A stretch of 50,851 nt of DNA, taken from positions 1 through 50,851 of the forward strand of contig DYIB01000007.1 in NCBI GenBank assembly GCA_020723855.1, read 5' to 3'. The position numbers and the translations under genes were made by a program. This document shows, in pieces, positions 22,958 to 32,292 of this stretch. Numbering within the stretch: position 1 is the first letter of the stretch; every line of letters begins with the position of its first letter. The DNA is from Uliginosibacterium gangwonense (GTDB lineage Bacteria; Pseudomonadota; Gammaproteobacteria; Burkholderiales; Rhodocyclaceae). A model generated the notes under the pieces. The model was given only the letters and a program-made list of their open reading frames with translations. It ran no database searches and was not told the DNA's origin.

Positions 22958-23596
22958 ATGGCCACGGTAGCGATCGTCGATTACGGCATGGGCAACCTGC
23001 GTTCGGTCGCCAAGGCGGTCGAGCACGTGGCGCCCCAGGCACGGGTGCTGGTCACCTCGGACGCGGCGGCGGTGGCCGCCGCCGAGCGGGTCATCGTACC
23101 GGGGCAGGGCGCCATGCCCGACTGCATGCGCGAGCTGAATGCGCGCGGCCTGCGTCCGGCGGTGATCGAGGCGGCGCGCCGCAAGCCTTTCCTGGGCATC
23201 TGCATCGGCCTGCAGATGCTGTTCGAGCGCAGCGAGGAGGGGAATGTCCCCGGCTTAAGCGTACTGCCCGGCCATGTGCGCCGCTTCCCGGCCGAGGCCA
23301 TGGTGGGTGCTGCCGGCGAGCGGCTGAAAGTGCCCCACATGGGCTGGAACGAGGTGACCCAGGCGCTGCCCCACGCCCTGTGGCAGGACATCGCCGACGG
23401 CACGTGCTTCTATTTCGTGCATAGCTACTACGTGGAGCCGGGCGGTGCCGAGTTGGTGGCGGGCTGCACGGTTTACGGCTTCCCCTTTACCTCGGCGTGC
23501 GCCAAGGATAATATTTTCGCCGTGCAGTTTCATCCGGAGAAAAGCGCCCAGGCCGGGCTGACCCTACTCGGCAACTTCATGCGCTGGAACCCCTGA
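22958..23596 (+). CDS. hisH: Imidazole glycerol phosphate synthase glutaminase subunit HisH
   Basis: 212 residues, class I glutamine amidotransferase fold. The catalytic triad is Cys in [13 protein letters not shown], and His and Glu in AVQFHPEKS. It produces ammonia that is channelled to HisF. The opening [14 protein letters not shown] is typical. It follows hisB by seven bases. Confidence 0.96.
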   Translation: MATVAIVDYGMGNLRSVAKAVEHVAPQARVLVTSDAAAVAAAERVIVPGQGAMPDCMRELNARGLRPAVIEAARRKPFLGICIGLQMLFERSEEGNVPGLSVLPGHVRRFPAEAMVGAAGERLKVPHMGWNEVTQALPHALWQDIADGTCFYFVHSYYVEPGGAELVAGCTVYGFPFTSACAKDNIFAVQFHPEKSAQAGLTLLGNFMRWNP

Positions 23597-23643
23597 CCAC
23601 CTGCCTGCCAAGCGGACAGCCGTCACTTCACTGCCCACTTCCT

Positions 23644-24402
23644 ATGCTCTTGATCCCTGCGATAGACCTCAAGGACGGTCACTGCGTGCGCCTCAAGCAA
23701 GGCGACATGGATGACGCAACGGTCTTCTCGGAAGATCCGGTGGCCATGGCCCGGCACTGGCTCGCCGAAGGCGCGCGGCGCCTGCACCTGGTAGACCTCA
23801 ACGGCGCGGTTGCGGGCAAGCCCAGGAACGAGGCCGTGATCAAGTCCATCATCGCCGCCGTGGGTGACGACGTCCCGGTGCAACTGGGCGGTGGCATCCG
23901 CGACCTGGACACCATCGAGCGCTACCTGGACGACGGCGTGAGCTATGTCATCATCGGCACCGCCGCGGTCAAGAATCCCGGCTTCCTGCACGATGCCTGC
24001 GGCGCCTTCCCCGGCCATATCATCGTCGGCCTGGACGCCAAGGACGGCAAGGTGGCCACCGACGGCTGGTCCAAGATGACCGGCCACGACGTGATCGACC
24101 TGGCGAAGAAGTTCGAGGACTACGGCGTCGAGGCGGTCATCTATACCGATATCGGCCGCGACGGCATGTTGAGCGGGGTGAATATCGAGGCCACCGTGCG
24201 CCTGGCCCAGGCCCTGCGCATCCCGGTGATCGCCTCCGGCGGCATCGCCGGCCTCCAGGACATCGCCGCCCTGTGCGAGGTGGAAGGTGAAGGCATCATG
24301 GGCGCCATCACCGGCCGCGCCATTTACGAAGGCACCCTCGACTTCAAGAAGGCTCAGGCCGAGGCCGACAAATACTCGAACCCAGTGAGGAGTAAGGAGT
24401 GA
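23644..24402 (+). CDS. hisA: ProFAR isomerase HisA
   Basis: 252 residues, a (beta-alpha)8 barrel. The catalytic Asp lies in [11 protein letters not shown] and a second in [12 protein letters not shown], with phosphate-binding glycines in QLGGGIRD and ASGGIAG. The last few codons (NPVRSKE and the stop) lie in the left arm of a hairpin repeat, so the natural C-terminus may have been altered by insertion of that repeat. Ordinary family members end near the preceding Asp-Phe-Lys region. Confidence 0.95.
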   Translation: MLLIPAIDLKDGHCVRLKQGDMDDATVFSEDPVAMARHWLAEGARRLHLVDLNGAVAGKPRNEAVIKSIIAAVGDDVPVQLGGGIRDLDTIERYLDDGVSYVIIGTAAVKNPGFLHDACGAFPGHIIVGLDAKDGKVATDGWSKMTGHDVIDLAKKFEDYGVEAVIYTDIGRDGMLSGVNIEATVRLAQALRIPVIASGGIAGLQDIAALCEVEGEGIMGAITGRAIYEGTLDFKKAQAEADKYSNPVRSKE

Positions 24403-24458
24403 GGAGTGAGGGATAGGGGCGCGCTTGCTCCTCACTCCTCATACTCCTCACCCCTCAC
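24385..24458. repeat. GTGAGGAGT-type hairpin repeat, copy 1 (hisA-hisF)
   Basis: The left arm (24385-24412) is built of GTGAGGAGT/GGAGTGAGG units, and the right arm (24429-24458) of CTCACTCCTC/CCCCTCAC units. The arms pair almost completely with small slips. The left arm covers the hisA stop, and the right arm ends four bases before the hisF ATG. A second copy lies between tatA and tatB. Confidence 0.8.
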
Positions 24459-24462
24459 CGCG

Positions 24463-25221
24463 ATGCTAGCCAAACGAATCATTCCCTGCCTCGACGTCAA
24501 CGCCGGCCGGGTGGTGAAGGGCGTCAACTTCCTCGGCCTGCGCGACGCCGGCGATCCCGTGGAGATCGCGCGCCGCTACGACGAGCAGGGCGCCGACGAG
24601 CTCACCTTCCTGGACATCACCGCCAGCTCCGACGAGCGCGACATCATCCTGCACGTGGTGGAGCAGGTGGCCGAGCAGGTATTCATTCCCTTCACCGTCG
24701 GCGGCGGCGTGCGCGCCGTGGAGGACGTGCGGCGGCTGCTCAACGCCGGCGCCGACAAGGTGAGCATGAACACGGCGGCGGTGCAGAACCCGCAGTTGGT
24801 GGCCGACGCCGCGGGCCGCGTGGGCGCCCAGTGCATCGTCGTCGCCATCGACGCCAAGCAGGTGGGTGAGGACCGCTGGGAAGTATTCACCCACGGCGGA
24901 CGCAAGCCGACGGGGCTTGACGCGGTCGAATGGGCGCGGCGGGTACAGGCCCTGGGGGCCGGGGAAATCCTGCTCACCAGCATGGACCGGGACGGCACCA
25001 AGAACGGTTTCGATCTGGCGCTCACCCGCGCCGTGTCCGACGCCGTAAACATCCCGGTGATCGCCAGCGGCGGCGTGGGCAACCTGGAGCATCTGGCCCA
25101 GGGCGTCATCGCCGGCCATGCGGACGCGGTGCTGGCGGCGAGCATTTTCCACTACGGCGAATACACGGTGCGCCAGGCCAAGGAATACATGCGCCGCCAG
25201 GGCATCGAAGTGAGGCTGTGA
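24463..25221 (+). CDS. hisF: Imidazole glycerol phosphate synthase cyclase subunit HisF
   Basis: 252 residues, a (beta-alpha)8 barrel that pairs with HisH. The catalytic Asp is in [16 protein letters not shown] and a second Asp in [15 protein letters not shown]; phosphate loops are VGGGVRA and ASGGVGN. The ATG has no Shine-Dalgarno sequence because the pyrimidine-rich right arm of a repeat lies directly before it. The stop overlaps the hisI start by one base. Confidence 0.96.
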   Translation: MLAKRIIPCLDVNAGRVVKGVNFLGLRDAGDPVEIARRYDEQGADELTFLDITASSDERDIILHVVEQVAEQVFIPFTVGGGVRAVEDVRRLLNAGADKVSMNTAAVQNPQLVADAAGRVGAQCIVVAIDAKQVGEDRWEVFTHGGRKPTGLDAVEWARRVQALGAGEILLTSMDRDGTKNGFDLALTRAVSDAVNIPVIASGGVGNLEHLAQGVIAGHADAVLAASIFHYGEYTVRQAKEYMRRQGIEVRL

Positions 25222-25610
25222 TGGGCGCCAGATGGCTCAATGAAGTGGCGTGGGACGACAACGGCCTGGTGCCGGTGGTGGTGCAGGAGGCGGGTTCCAA
25301 CGACGTGCTCATGTTCGCCTGGATGAATCGCGAGGCCCTGGAGCGCACCGCCGAGAGCGGCGAGGCGGTGTTCTGGTCGCGCTCGCGGCGCAAGCTGTGG
25401 CACAAGGGCGAGGAGTCCGGACATGTGCAGAAAGTGAAGGAAATCCGCCTCGACTGCGACGGCGACGTGGTGCTGCTCAAGGTGGAGCAGCAGGGTGGCA
25501 TCGCCTGCCACACCGGACGCCACAGTTGCTTCTTCAACAAGCTGCTGGACGGCAGCCGCTGGGAGGAAGTCGAACCGGTCCTCAAGGACCCCAAGGAGAT
25601 CTACAAATGA
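25221..25610 (+). CDS. hisI: Phosphoribosyl-AMP cyclohydrolase HisI
   Basis: 129 residues, a single-domain form separate from HisE. The metal-binding pieces are visible: [51 protein letters not shown], with its Asp and Cys ligands. It opens the ring of phosphoribosyl-AMP. The start overlaps the hisF stop, and the stop overlaps hisE (ATGA). Confidence 0.96.
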   Translation: MGARWLNEVAWDDNGLVPVVVQEAGSNDVLMFAWMNREALERTAESGEAVFWSRSRRKLWHKGEESGHVQKVKEIRLDCDGDVVLLKVEQQGGIACHTGRHSCFFNKLLDGSRWEEVEPVLKDPKEIYK

Positions 25611-25933
25611 TCGACTGCGAAGTGCTTTACCGCCTGGCCGAGACCCTGAACGAGCGCAAGGGGGGCGACCCGTCATCCTCCTACGTCGCCGGCCTCTACG
25701 CCAAGGGCGTGGACGCCATGGCCAAGAAAGTGGCGGAGGAGGCGGCCGAGACCCTCATGGCCGCCAAGGACGGCGACCGCCTGCACCTGGTGCGGGAAAC
25801 CGCCGATCTGTGGTTCCACAGCCTGGTCCTGCTGGCCCACTTCGGTCTCGGCCCGGACGACGTGCTCGCCGAACTGCACCGGCGCGAGGGCATCTCCGGC
25901 ATCGACGAGAAGCGTTCGCGCGTACAGGACTGA
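25607..25933 (+). CDS. hisE: Phosphoribosyl-ATP pyrophosphatase HisE
   Basis: 108 residues, MazG-like alpha-helical fold. The conserved acidic stretch [15 protein letters not shown] with [13 protein letters not shown] binds magnesium. It removes pyrophosphate from PR-ATP as the second step of the pathway. It is the last his gene of the run hisGDCBHAFIE. Confidence 0.95.
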   Translation: MIDCEVLYRLAETLNERKGGDPSSSYVAGLYAKGVDAMAKKVAEEAAETLMAAKDGDRLHLVRETADLWFHSLVLLAHFGLGPDDVLAELHRREGISGIDEKRSRVQD

Positions 25934-25956
25934 TTTTCCGCCGGAACGTTACCGCA

Positions 25957-26307
25957 ATGGACAACAACTGCATCTTCTGTAAGATCATCCGTGGGGAAAT
26001 CCCCAGTCGCAAAGTCTACGAAGACGAGGATATCCTTGCCTTCCACGACATCAAGCCGGTGGCCCCGGTGCATTTCCTGATGGTGCCGAAGCTACACATT
26101 CCCTCGCTCATGGAGGCAGGCCAGGGCCACCAGGCGGTGCTGGGCAAGATCCTCGCCCTGTCGGGAAAACTTGCGCAGGAACAAGGCGCCAAAGACGGCT
26201 TCCGCACCATCATAAACACCGGACGCGTGGGCAGGCAGGAGGTGTATCATCTCCATGTTCACATTATCGGCGGGCCGGATCCCCTGCCCGCCATGCTCAA
26301 GCGCTAG
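25957..26307 (+). CDS. hinT: HIT-family purine nucleoside phosphoramidase (HinT-like)
   Basis: 116 residues. The opening CIFCKIIRGEIPSRKVYEDE and the histidine triad HLHVHIIGG are diagnostic of the HIT/HinT branch. It hydrolyses nucleoside phosphoramidates and adenylates. It lies between hisE (23 bases) and tatA (9 bases), a common place in betaproteobacteria, and is probably co-transcribed with both. Confidence 0.93.
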   Translation: MDNNCIFCKIIRGEIPSRKVYEDEDILAFHDIKPVAPVHFLMVPKLHIPSLMEAGQGHQAVLGKILALSGKLAQEQGAKDGFRTIINTGRVGRQEVYHLHVHIIGGPDPLPAMLKR

Positions 26308-26316
26308 GAGAGAGCA

Positions 26317-26538
26317 ATGGGTAGCTTCAGTATTTGGCACTGGCTGATCGTTCTGTTGATCATTCTGCTGGTGTTCGGAACCAAGAAGCTGCGCAACATC
26401 GGCGCCGACCTGGGCGGCGCGGTGCGCGGATTCAAGGAAGGCATGAAGGAAGGCACGAGCGAGAAGAGCGAGACGCCGCCGCAGGTGACCTCCGGCCAGA
26501 CCATCGAAGGCGAGGTCAAAGAGAAGACCAAATCGTGA
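26317..26538 (+). CDS. tatA: Twin-arginine translocase subunit TatA
   Basis: 73 residues. A short N-terminal transmembrane helix ([18 protein letters not shown]) is followed by [21 protein letters not shown], the amphipathic helix with the invariant FGTKKL and the Gly-Ala pattern. The tail is charged. TatA multimers form the pore for folded proteins. GGAG lies upstream of the ATG. The stop codon lies in the left arm of a hairpin repeat. Confidence 0.95.
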   Translation: MGSFSIWHWLIVLLIILLVFGTKKLRNIGADLGGAVRGFKEGMKEGTSEKSETPPQVTSGQTIEGEVKEKTKS

Positions 26539-26603
26539 GGAGCGAGGGGTGAGGGTGGCGCCCCTCGGGTTTTCTCCTCACCCCTCACTGCTCATCCCTC
26601 ACC
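26535..26603. repeat. GTGAGGAGT-type hairpin repeat, copy 2 (tatA-tatB)
   Basis: The left arm (26535-26555) reads GTGAGGAGCGAGGGGTGAG, and the right arm (26574-26603) is CTCCTCACCCCTCACT followed by CATCCCTCACC. Inside is a smaller hairpin CGAGGGG/CCCCTCG. The layout matches copy 1: the left arm covers the upstream stop and the right arm touches the downstream ATG, here with no gap. Confidence 0.8.
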
Positions 26604-27011
26604 ATGTTCGACATCGGTTTCTCCGAGCTGATCGTCATCGGGCTCGTGGCGCTGGTCGTGCTCGGGCCCGAGCGCCTGCCCAAGGTCGCCCGCACCGCCG
26701 GCCACCTGCTCGGGCGCCTGCAGCGCTACGTGGCCGACGTCAAGGCCGATATCAACCGGGAAATCCAGTTGGAAGAGCTGCGCAAGCTGCAATCGGAAAT
26801 GGAGCAGTCGGCGCGCTCCATCGAGACCTCGGTCAACGAAGAACTGCGCTCGGTCGAGACTTCCCTCAACAACGCCATCGCGCCGCCGGCGGCGGAAGAG
26901 GCGCCGGCGCCCGCCCGTGACGTGCCGGCGGCTGTCGAGGCGCCCGAGCCGCGCAACGACGCCCAACTGGAACTGGGCTTTGACGGCCAGCCCCAGAGGA
27001 AGGCCGGCTGA
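26604..27011 (+). CDS. tatB: Twin-arginine translocase subunit TatB
   Basis: 135 residues. The N-terminus MFDIGFSELIVIGLVALVVLGPERLP is typical of TatB (with Glu8 in the membrane helix). It is followed by a long amphipathic helix and a charged, Ala/Pro-rich tail. With TatC it forms the receptor for twin-arginine signal peptides. No Shine-Dalgarno sequence precedes the ATG; the repeat right arm lies there. It is two bases from tatC. Confidence 0.94.
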   Translation: MFDIGFSELIVIGLVALVVLGPERLPKVARTAGHLLGRLQRYVADVKADINREIQLEELRKLQSEMEQSARSIETSVNEELRSVETSLNNAIAPPAAEEAPAPARDVPAAVEAPEPRNDAQLELGFDGQPQRKAG

Positions 27012-27013
27012 CC

Positions 27014-27757
27014 ATGTCCGAGCAGCAGGAAACCTTCATCTCCCACCTGGTCGAACTGCGCAACCGCCTGCTGAAGGCGGCGGCGGCGGTGCTGGTGGTG
27101 TTCGTCGCCCTCATGCCCTGGGCGGGGAACATCTATGACATCCTGGCCCAGCCGATGATCAACACCCTCCCGGAAGGCACCAAGATGATTGCCACGGGGG
27201 TGGTGACGCCTTTCTTCGTGCCGGTCAAGGTGACCCTCCTGGTGGCCTTCCTGATGGCGCTTCCCTTCGTGCTCTACCAGGCCTGGGCCTTTATCGCTCC
27301 CGGCCTCTACACCCACGAGAAGCGGCTGGTGCTGCCGCTGGTGATCGCCAGCACGGTCCTGTTCCTGCTGGGCATCGCCTTCTGCTATTTCTTCGTGTTC
27401 AACACGGTGTTCCGCTTCATCGCCGAGTTCGCCCCCAAGAGCATCACGCCGGCGCCGGACATCGAGCAATATCTCGCCTTCGTCATGACCATGTTCCTGG
27501 CCTTCGGCGTGACCTTCGAGGTGCCGGTGGTGGTGATCGTGCTGGTGCGCTTCGGTGTGGTCGAGCTGGCCAAGCTCAAGGAGGCGCGTCCCTATGTGAT
27601 CGTCGGGGCCTTCATCATCGCCGCCATCGTCACGCCGCCCGACGTGATGTCCCAGGTCATGCTGGCCGTTCCCCTGTGCCTGCTCTACGAGGCAGGACTG
27701 TTCGTCGCCCGCTTCGTCGGCCGGGCCGCGCCCGCCTCCGACGACGTAACCGCCTGA
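27014..27757 (+). CDS. tatC: Twin-arginine translocase subunit TatC
   Basis: 247 residues with six membrane helices. The N-terminal cytoplasmic TFISHLVELRNRLLKAA holds the conserved Glu used in signal-peptide binding. Other family features are FVLYQAWAFIAPGLYTHEKR and FGVTFEVPVVVIVL. It ends the his-hinT-tat run. Confidence 0.96.
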   Translation: MSEQQETFISHLVELRNRLLKAAAAVLVVFVALMPWAGNIYDILAQPMINTLPEGTKMIATGVVTPFFVPVKVTLLVAFLMALPFVLYQAWAFIAPGLYTHEKRLVLPLVIASTVLFLLGIAFCYFFVFNTVFRFIAEFAPKSITPAPDIEQYLAFVMTMFLAFGVTFEVPVVVIVLVRFGVVELAKLKEARPYVIVGAFIIAAIVTPPDVMSQVMLAVPLCLLYEAGLFVARFVGRAAPASDDVTA

Positions 27758-27794
27758 GCGGCCTCCCTGGCGTTTGCCGCTGCGCGCGGATATC

Positions 27795-29266
<1,472 letters not shown>

Positions 29267-29273
<7 letters not shown>

Positions 29274-29295
29274 AATTCCGGACACTTCCGGAATT
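29267..29295. promoter_or_regulatory. Candidate upstream activator site 2 (CGGACA and TTCCGGAA palindrome)
   Basis: Contains TGTTTG-N6-CGGACA (29267-29284), a weaker version of sites 1 and 3 starting 28 bases after site 1. It overlaps a perfect nine-base inverted repeat AATTCCGGA/TCCGGAATT with a four-base centre (29274-29295). Confidence 0.5.
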
Positions 29296-29336
29296 GGCCA
29301 TCATTTCAAGATCTTGTCTGCCTGAGCCGGTCACGC

Positions 29337-29354
29337 TGTCCAGTATTCCGGACA
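29337..29354. promoter_or_regulatory. Candidate upstream activator site 3 (TGTCCA-N6-CGGACA)
   Basis: Matches site 1 in both half-sites (11 of 12 bases) and in the six-base spacing. It lies about 80 bases upstream of the sigma-54 -24 element, a normal distance for an enhancer-binding activator. Confidence 0.6.
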
Positions 29355-29371
29355 GCCAGCCCCGCAGGCCC

Positions 29372-29392
29372 TTGCGCCGATGCTCGGCGCAA
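29372..29392. other. Perfect hairpin between activator sites and sigma-54 promoter
   Basis: TTGCGCCGA-TGC-TCGGCGCAA, a nine-base stem with a three-base loop. It has no T-run on the plus strand, so it is not a clear terminator for the activator gene. It could be a structural spacer, an operator for another factor, or a weak terminator. Confidence 0.5.
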
Positions 29393-29431
29393 ATTCTGAA
29401 TCATCAGTAAAAACACAGAATTAGCTGACCC

Positions 29432-29447
29432 TGGCACACTGGCTGCA
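29432..29447 (+). promoter_or_regulatory. Sigma-54 (-24/-12) promoter of the transporter operon
   Basis: TGGCAC, five bases, CTGCA: the GG and GC pairs are at the required 10-base spacing and 6 of 6 bases of the -24 box fit the consensus. It sits 65 bases before the substrate-binding protein gene, with the expected start near 29458, and 160 bases after a sigma-54 activator gene. Confidence 0.85.
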
Positions 29448-29512
29448 ATCTCCTCCGCCCAAGACCGCGGCGTTCCGGCCCCGGTCCCGCATCCACTCAC
29501 GAGGAGACATCC

Positions 29513-30703
29513 ATGTTGAAACGCATGCTGTGCGCCGCTGCCGCGCTGGGCGTGCTGGCCCTGGGCGGGCCGGCCGCCGCCCAGCAGGACATCAAGATTG
29601 CCCTGATCGCCGGCAGGACCGGCCCCCTGGAAGCCTACGCTAAGCAGACCGAAACCGGCTTCATGATGGGCCTGGAGTACCTGACCAACGGCACCATGGC
29701 CATCAACGGCCGCAAGATCAAGGTGATCGTCAAGGACGACCAGTTGAAGCCGGACCTGGGTAAGACCGCCCTGGCCGAAGCCTATGGCGACGACAAGGTG
29801 GACCTGGCCGTGGGCACCACCAGCTCTGGAGTGGCCCTGGCCATGCTGCCGGTGGCCGAGGAATACAAGAAGATCCTGATCGTCGAGCCCGCCGTCGCCG
29901 ACGAGATCACCGGTGCCAAGTGGAACCGCTACGTGTTCCGCACCGCGCGCAACTCCACCCAGGATGCCGTCGCCAACGCGGCCATCATGCGCGGCGACGT
30001 GACCATCGCCACCCTGGCCCAGGACTACGCTTTCGGCCGCGATGGCGTGAGCGCCTTCAAGGAAGCGCTGGCGAAGATCAATCCCAAGGCCAAGGTCGTA
30101 CACGAGGAATACGCGCCCCAGAACGCCACCGACTTCACCGCGCCCGCCCAGCGCATCTTCGATGCCCTGAAGGACAAGCCGGGCCGCAAGGTGTTGTCCA
30201 TCATCTGGGCCGGACCGCACCCCATGACCAAGATCGCCGACCTCAAGCCCGAGCGCTTCGGCATCGAACTGGCTCCCGGCGGCAACATCCTGCCGGTCAT
30301 GAAGGCCTGGAAGAACTTCCCCGGCGTCGAGGGCGGCATCTACTACTACTACGACTTCCCGAAGAACAAGATGAACGACTGGCTGGTGGCCGAGCACAAG
30401 AAGCGCTTCAACGCCCCGCCCGACTTCTTCACCGCGGGCGGCTTCTCCGCCGCCGCGGCGGTGGTGGAAGCGCTCAACAAGGCCAAGTCCACCGACACCG
30501 AGAAGCTCATCGCCGCCATGGAAGGCATGGAGTTCGACACGCCCAAGGGCAAGATGACCTTCCGCAAGGAAGACCACCAGGCCATGCAGACCATGTACCA
30601 CTTCCGCATCAAGAAGAACCAGTCCGGCGAGTGGGATCTGCTGGAACTGGTGCGGGAGATTCCTGCTGCCGAACTGCCCGTTCCGGTGAAGAACAAGCGC
30701 TGA
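29513..30703 (+). CDS. Branched-chain-amino-acid-type ABC transporter substrate-binding protein
   Basis: 396 residues with a Sec signal peptide (cut near AAAQ-QD, about residue 24). The mature part has the type I periplasmic-binding fold of the LivJ/HAAT family: IKIALIAGRTGPLEAYAKQTETGFMMGLEYL near the start, then DLAVGTTSSGVALAMLPVAEEYKKI, and TAGGFSAAAAVVEALNKA late. The ligand cannot be read from sequence; family members bind amino acids, amides, urea or aromatic acids. A GAGGAG site precedes the ATG. It is the first gene downstream of the sigma-54 promoter. Confidence 0.92.
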   Translation: MLKRMLCAAAALGVLALGGPAAAQQDIKIALIAGRTGPLEAYAKQTETGFMMGLEYLTNGTMAINGRKIKVIVKDDQLKPDLGKTALAEAYGDDKVDLAVGTTSSGVALAMLPVAEEYKKILIVEPAVADEITGAKWNRYVFRTARNSTQDAVANAAIMRGDVTIATLAQDYAFGRDGVSAFKEALAKINPKAKVVHEEYAPQNATDFTAPAQRIFDALKDKPGRKVLSIIWAGPHPMTKIADLKPERFGIELAPGGNILPVMKAWKNFPGVEGGIYYYYDFPKNKMNDWLVAEHKKRFNAPPDFFTAGGFSAAAAVVEALNKAKSTDTEKLIAAMEGMEFDTPKGKMTFRKEDHQAMQTMYHFRIKKNQSGEWDLLELVREIPAAELPVPVKNKR

Positions 30704-30711
30704 GGAAGGAC

Positions 30712-30738
30712 GCCGCGGATCGCGCAGCGATCCGCGGC
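30712..30738 (+). other. Intercistronic hairpin after the binding-protein gene
   Basis: GCCGCGGATCGC with a three-base loop and its exact complement, a perfect 12-base stem lying 9 bases after the stop and 12 before the next ATG. It has no T-run. Such hairpins often protect the upstream mRNA so the binding protein is made in excess over the membrane parts. Confidence 0.7.
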
Positions 30739-30749
30739 CGCAAATCACC

Positions 30750-31562
30750 ATGCAGATGACCGGCAACAGCAGCGCCCTGGCCCAGGTCGCCAACCGCGAG
30801 CCGCCCGTCCTGTCCTCGGAGGGGCTCACCATCCGCTTCGGCGGGCACGTGGCGGTAAACAACGTCACAGCCGATTTCTACCCCGGCACGCTCACCGCCA
30901 TCGTCGGTCCCAACGGCGCCGGCAAGACGACCTACTTCAACCTGCTGTCGGGCCAGCTTCCTGCCACCTCGGGCTCGGTGCGGCTCTATGGTGAGGACAT
31001 CACCCTTCTCTCGGCGCCCGAGCGCACGCGCCGGGGCATAGGGCGGGCCTTCCAGCTCACCAACCTGTTCCCCAACCTGAGCGTGCTGGAGAACGTGCGC
31101 CTGGCGGTGCAAAGCCGGGCCGGGCTGGGCTTGAACCTGTTTTCCCTGTGGTCCGACCACCGGGAGATCATCGAGAAGGCGGAGCACTTCCTGCACCGGG
31201 TGGCCCTGGCCGAGCGGCGCCACGAGATCGCCGCCGCCCTGTCCCACGGCGACAAGCGCAAGCTGGAGGTGGCCATCCTGCTGGCCCTGGAGCCGGACAT
31301 CTTCATGTTCGACGAACCCACCGCCGGCATGAGCGTGGACGAGGTGCCGGTGGTGCTGGAGCTGATCCATCACATCAAGGCCCAGGGGGACAAGACCATA
31401 CTTCTGGTGGAACACAAGATGGACGTGGTGCGCTCCCTGGCGGACCGCATCATCGTGCTGCACAACGGCTACCTGGTGGCCGACGGCGATCCGGCGGAGG
31501 CCATGGCCTCGCCCATCGTGCAGGAAGCCTACCTGGGCGTGGGGGTGGCGGAACATGTCTGA
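30750..31562 (+). CDS. LivG-like ABC transporter ATP-binding protein
   Basis: 270 residues. Walker A GPNGAGKT, the LivG-type YLL..RTF-like GIGRAFQLTNLFPNLSVLENV, a signature with LSHGDKRKLEVA in place of LSGG, as usual in this branch, and Walker B IFMFDEPTAGMS. It pairs with the LivF-like ATPase whose start lies inside its end (8-base overlap). The first 25 residues are an extra N-terminal tail. Confidence 0.93.
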   Translation: MQMTGNSSALAQVANREPPVLSSEGLTIRFGGHVAVNNVTADFYPGTLTAIVGPNGAGKTTYFNLLSGQLPATSGSVRLYGEDITLLSAPERTRRGIGRAFQLTNLFPNLSVLENVRLAVQSRAGLGLNLFSLWSDHREIIEKAEHFLHRVALAERRHEIAAALSHGDKRKLEVAILLALEPDIFMFDEPTAGMSVDEVPVVLELIHHIKAQGDKTILLVEHKMDVVRSLADRIIVLHNGYLVADGDPAEAMASPIVQEAYLGVGVAEHV

Positions 31563-32292
31563 AGCCTTGCTGAGACTCGCCGGCGTGCATACCCACATCG
31601 GCCAATACCACATCCTTCAGGGCGTGGACCTCACCGTGCCCAAGGGCGGGCTGACCGTGCTGCTGGGACGCAACGGCGCCGGCAAGACCACGACGCTACG
31701 CACCATCATGGGCCTGTGGCATGCCAGCCGCGGGAGCGTCAGCTTCGACGGCCAGGACATCACCCGGCGCGCCACGCCCGACATTTCCTGCGCCGGCATC
31801 GCCTACGTGCCCGAGAACATGGGCATCTTCTCCGACCTCACGGTGCGCGAGAACCTGGTCCTGGCCGCCCGCCGAGGCGAGCCGGAGCGGGCCCGGCTGG
31901 ACTGGATCTTCGGCTTTTTCCCGGCTCTGAAGAAGTTCTGGAACCAGGCGGCGGGAACGCTCTCGGGCGGACAGAAGCAGATGCTGGCCATCGCCCGCGC
32001 CATCGTCGAGCCGCGCAAGCTGCTGCTGGTAGACGAGCCCACCAAGGGGCTGGCGCCGGCCATCGTGCAGAGCCTGATCAATGCCTTCAGGGAGCTGAAG
32101 TCCACCGAGACCACCATCCTGCTGGTGGAGCAGAACTTCAACTTCGTCCGCTCCCTGGGCGACTCGGTGGCAGTGATGGATGACGGACGCATCGTCTACA
32201 GCGGTCCCATGGCCGAGCTGGCGGAGGACAGGCACCTGCAGCAGAGACTGCTCGGGCTGTCGCTGGACGCACATCAACAGAGGCTCCCATGA
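31555..32292 (+). CDS. LivF-like ABC transporter ATP-binding protein
   Basis: 245 residues. Walker A GRNGAGKT, signature LSGGQKQMLAIARA, Walker B LLLVDEPTKGLAP, and His replaced by Gln in LLVEQNFNF, as is normal for LivF. It overlaps livG-like and livH-like genes at both ends, so the four parts are translationally linked. Confidence 0.93.
   Translation: MSEALLRLAGVHTHIGQYHILQGVDLTVPKGGLTVLLGRNGAGKTTTLRTIMGLWHASRGSVSFDGQDITRRATPDISCAGIAYVPENMGIFSDLTVRENLVLAARRGEPERARLDWIFGFFPALKKFWNQAAGTLSGGQKQMLAIARAIVEPRKLLLVDEPTKGLAPAIVQSLINAFRELKSTETTILLVEQNFNFVRSLGDSVAVMDDGRIVYSGPMAELAEDRHLQQRLLGLSLDAHQQRLP

Noticed and set aside
23597-23643. A third copy of the hairpin repeat between hisH and hisA
   Set aside because: Some CAC/TTC-rich sequence is present but the opposite arm is missing.
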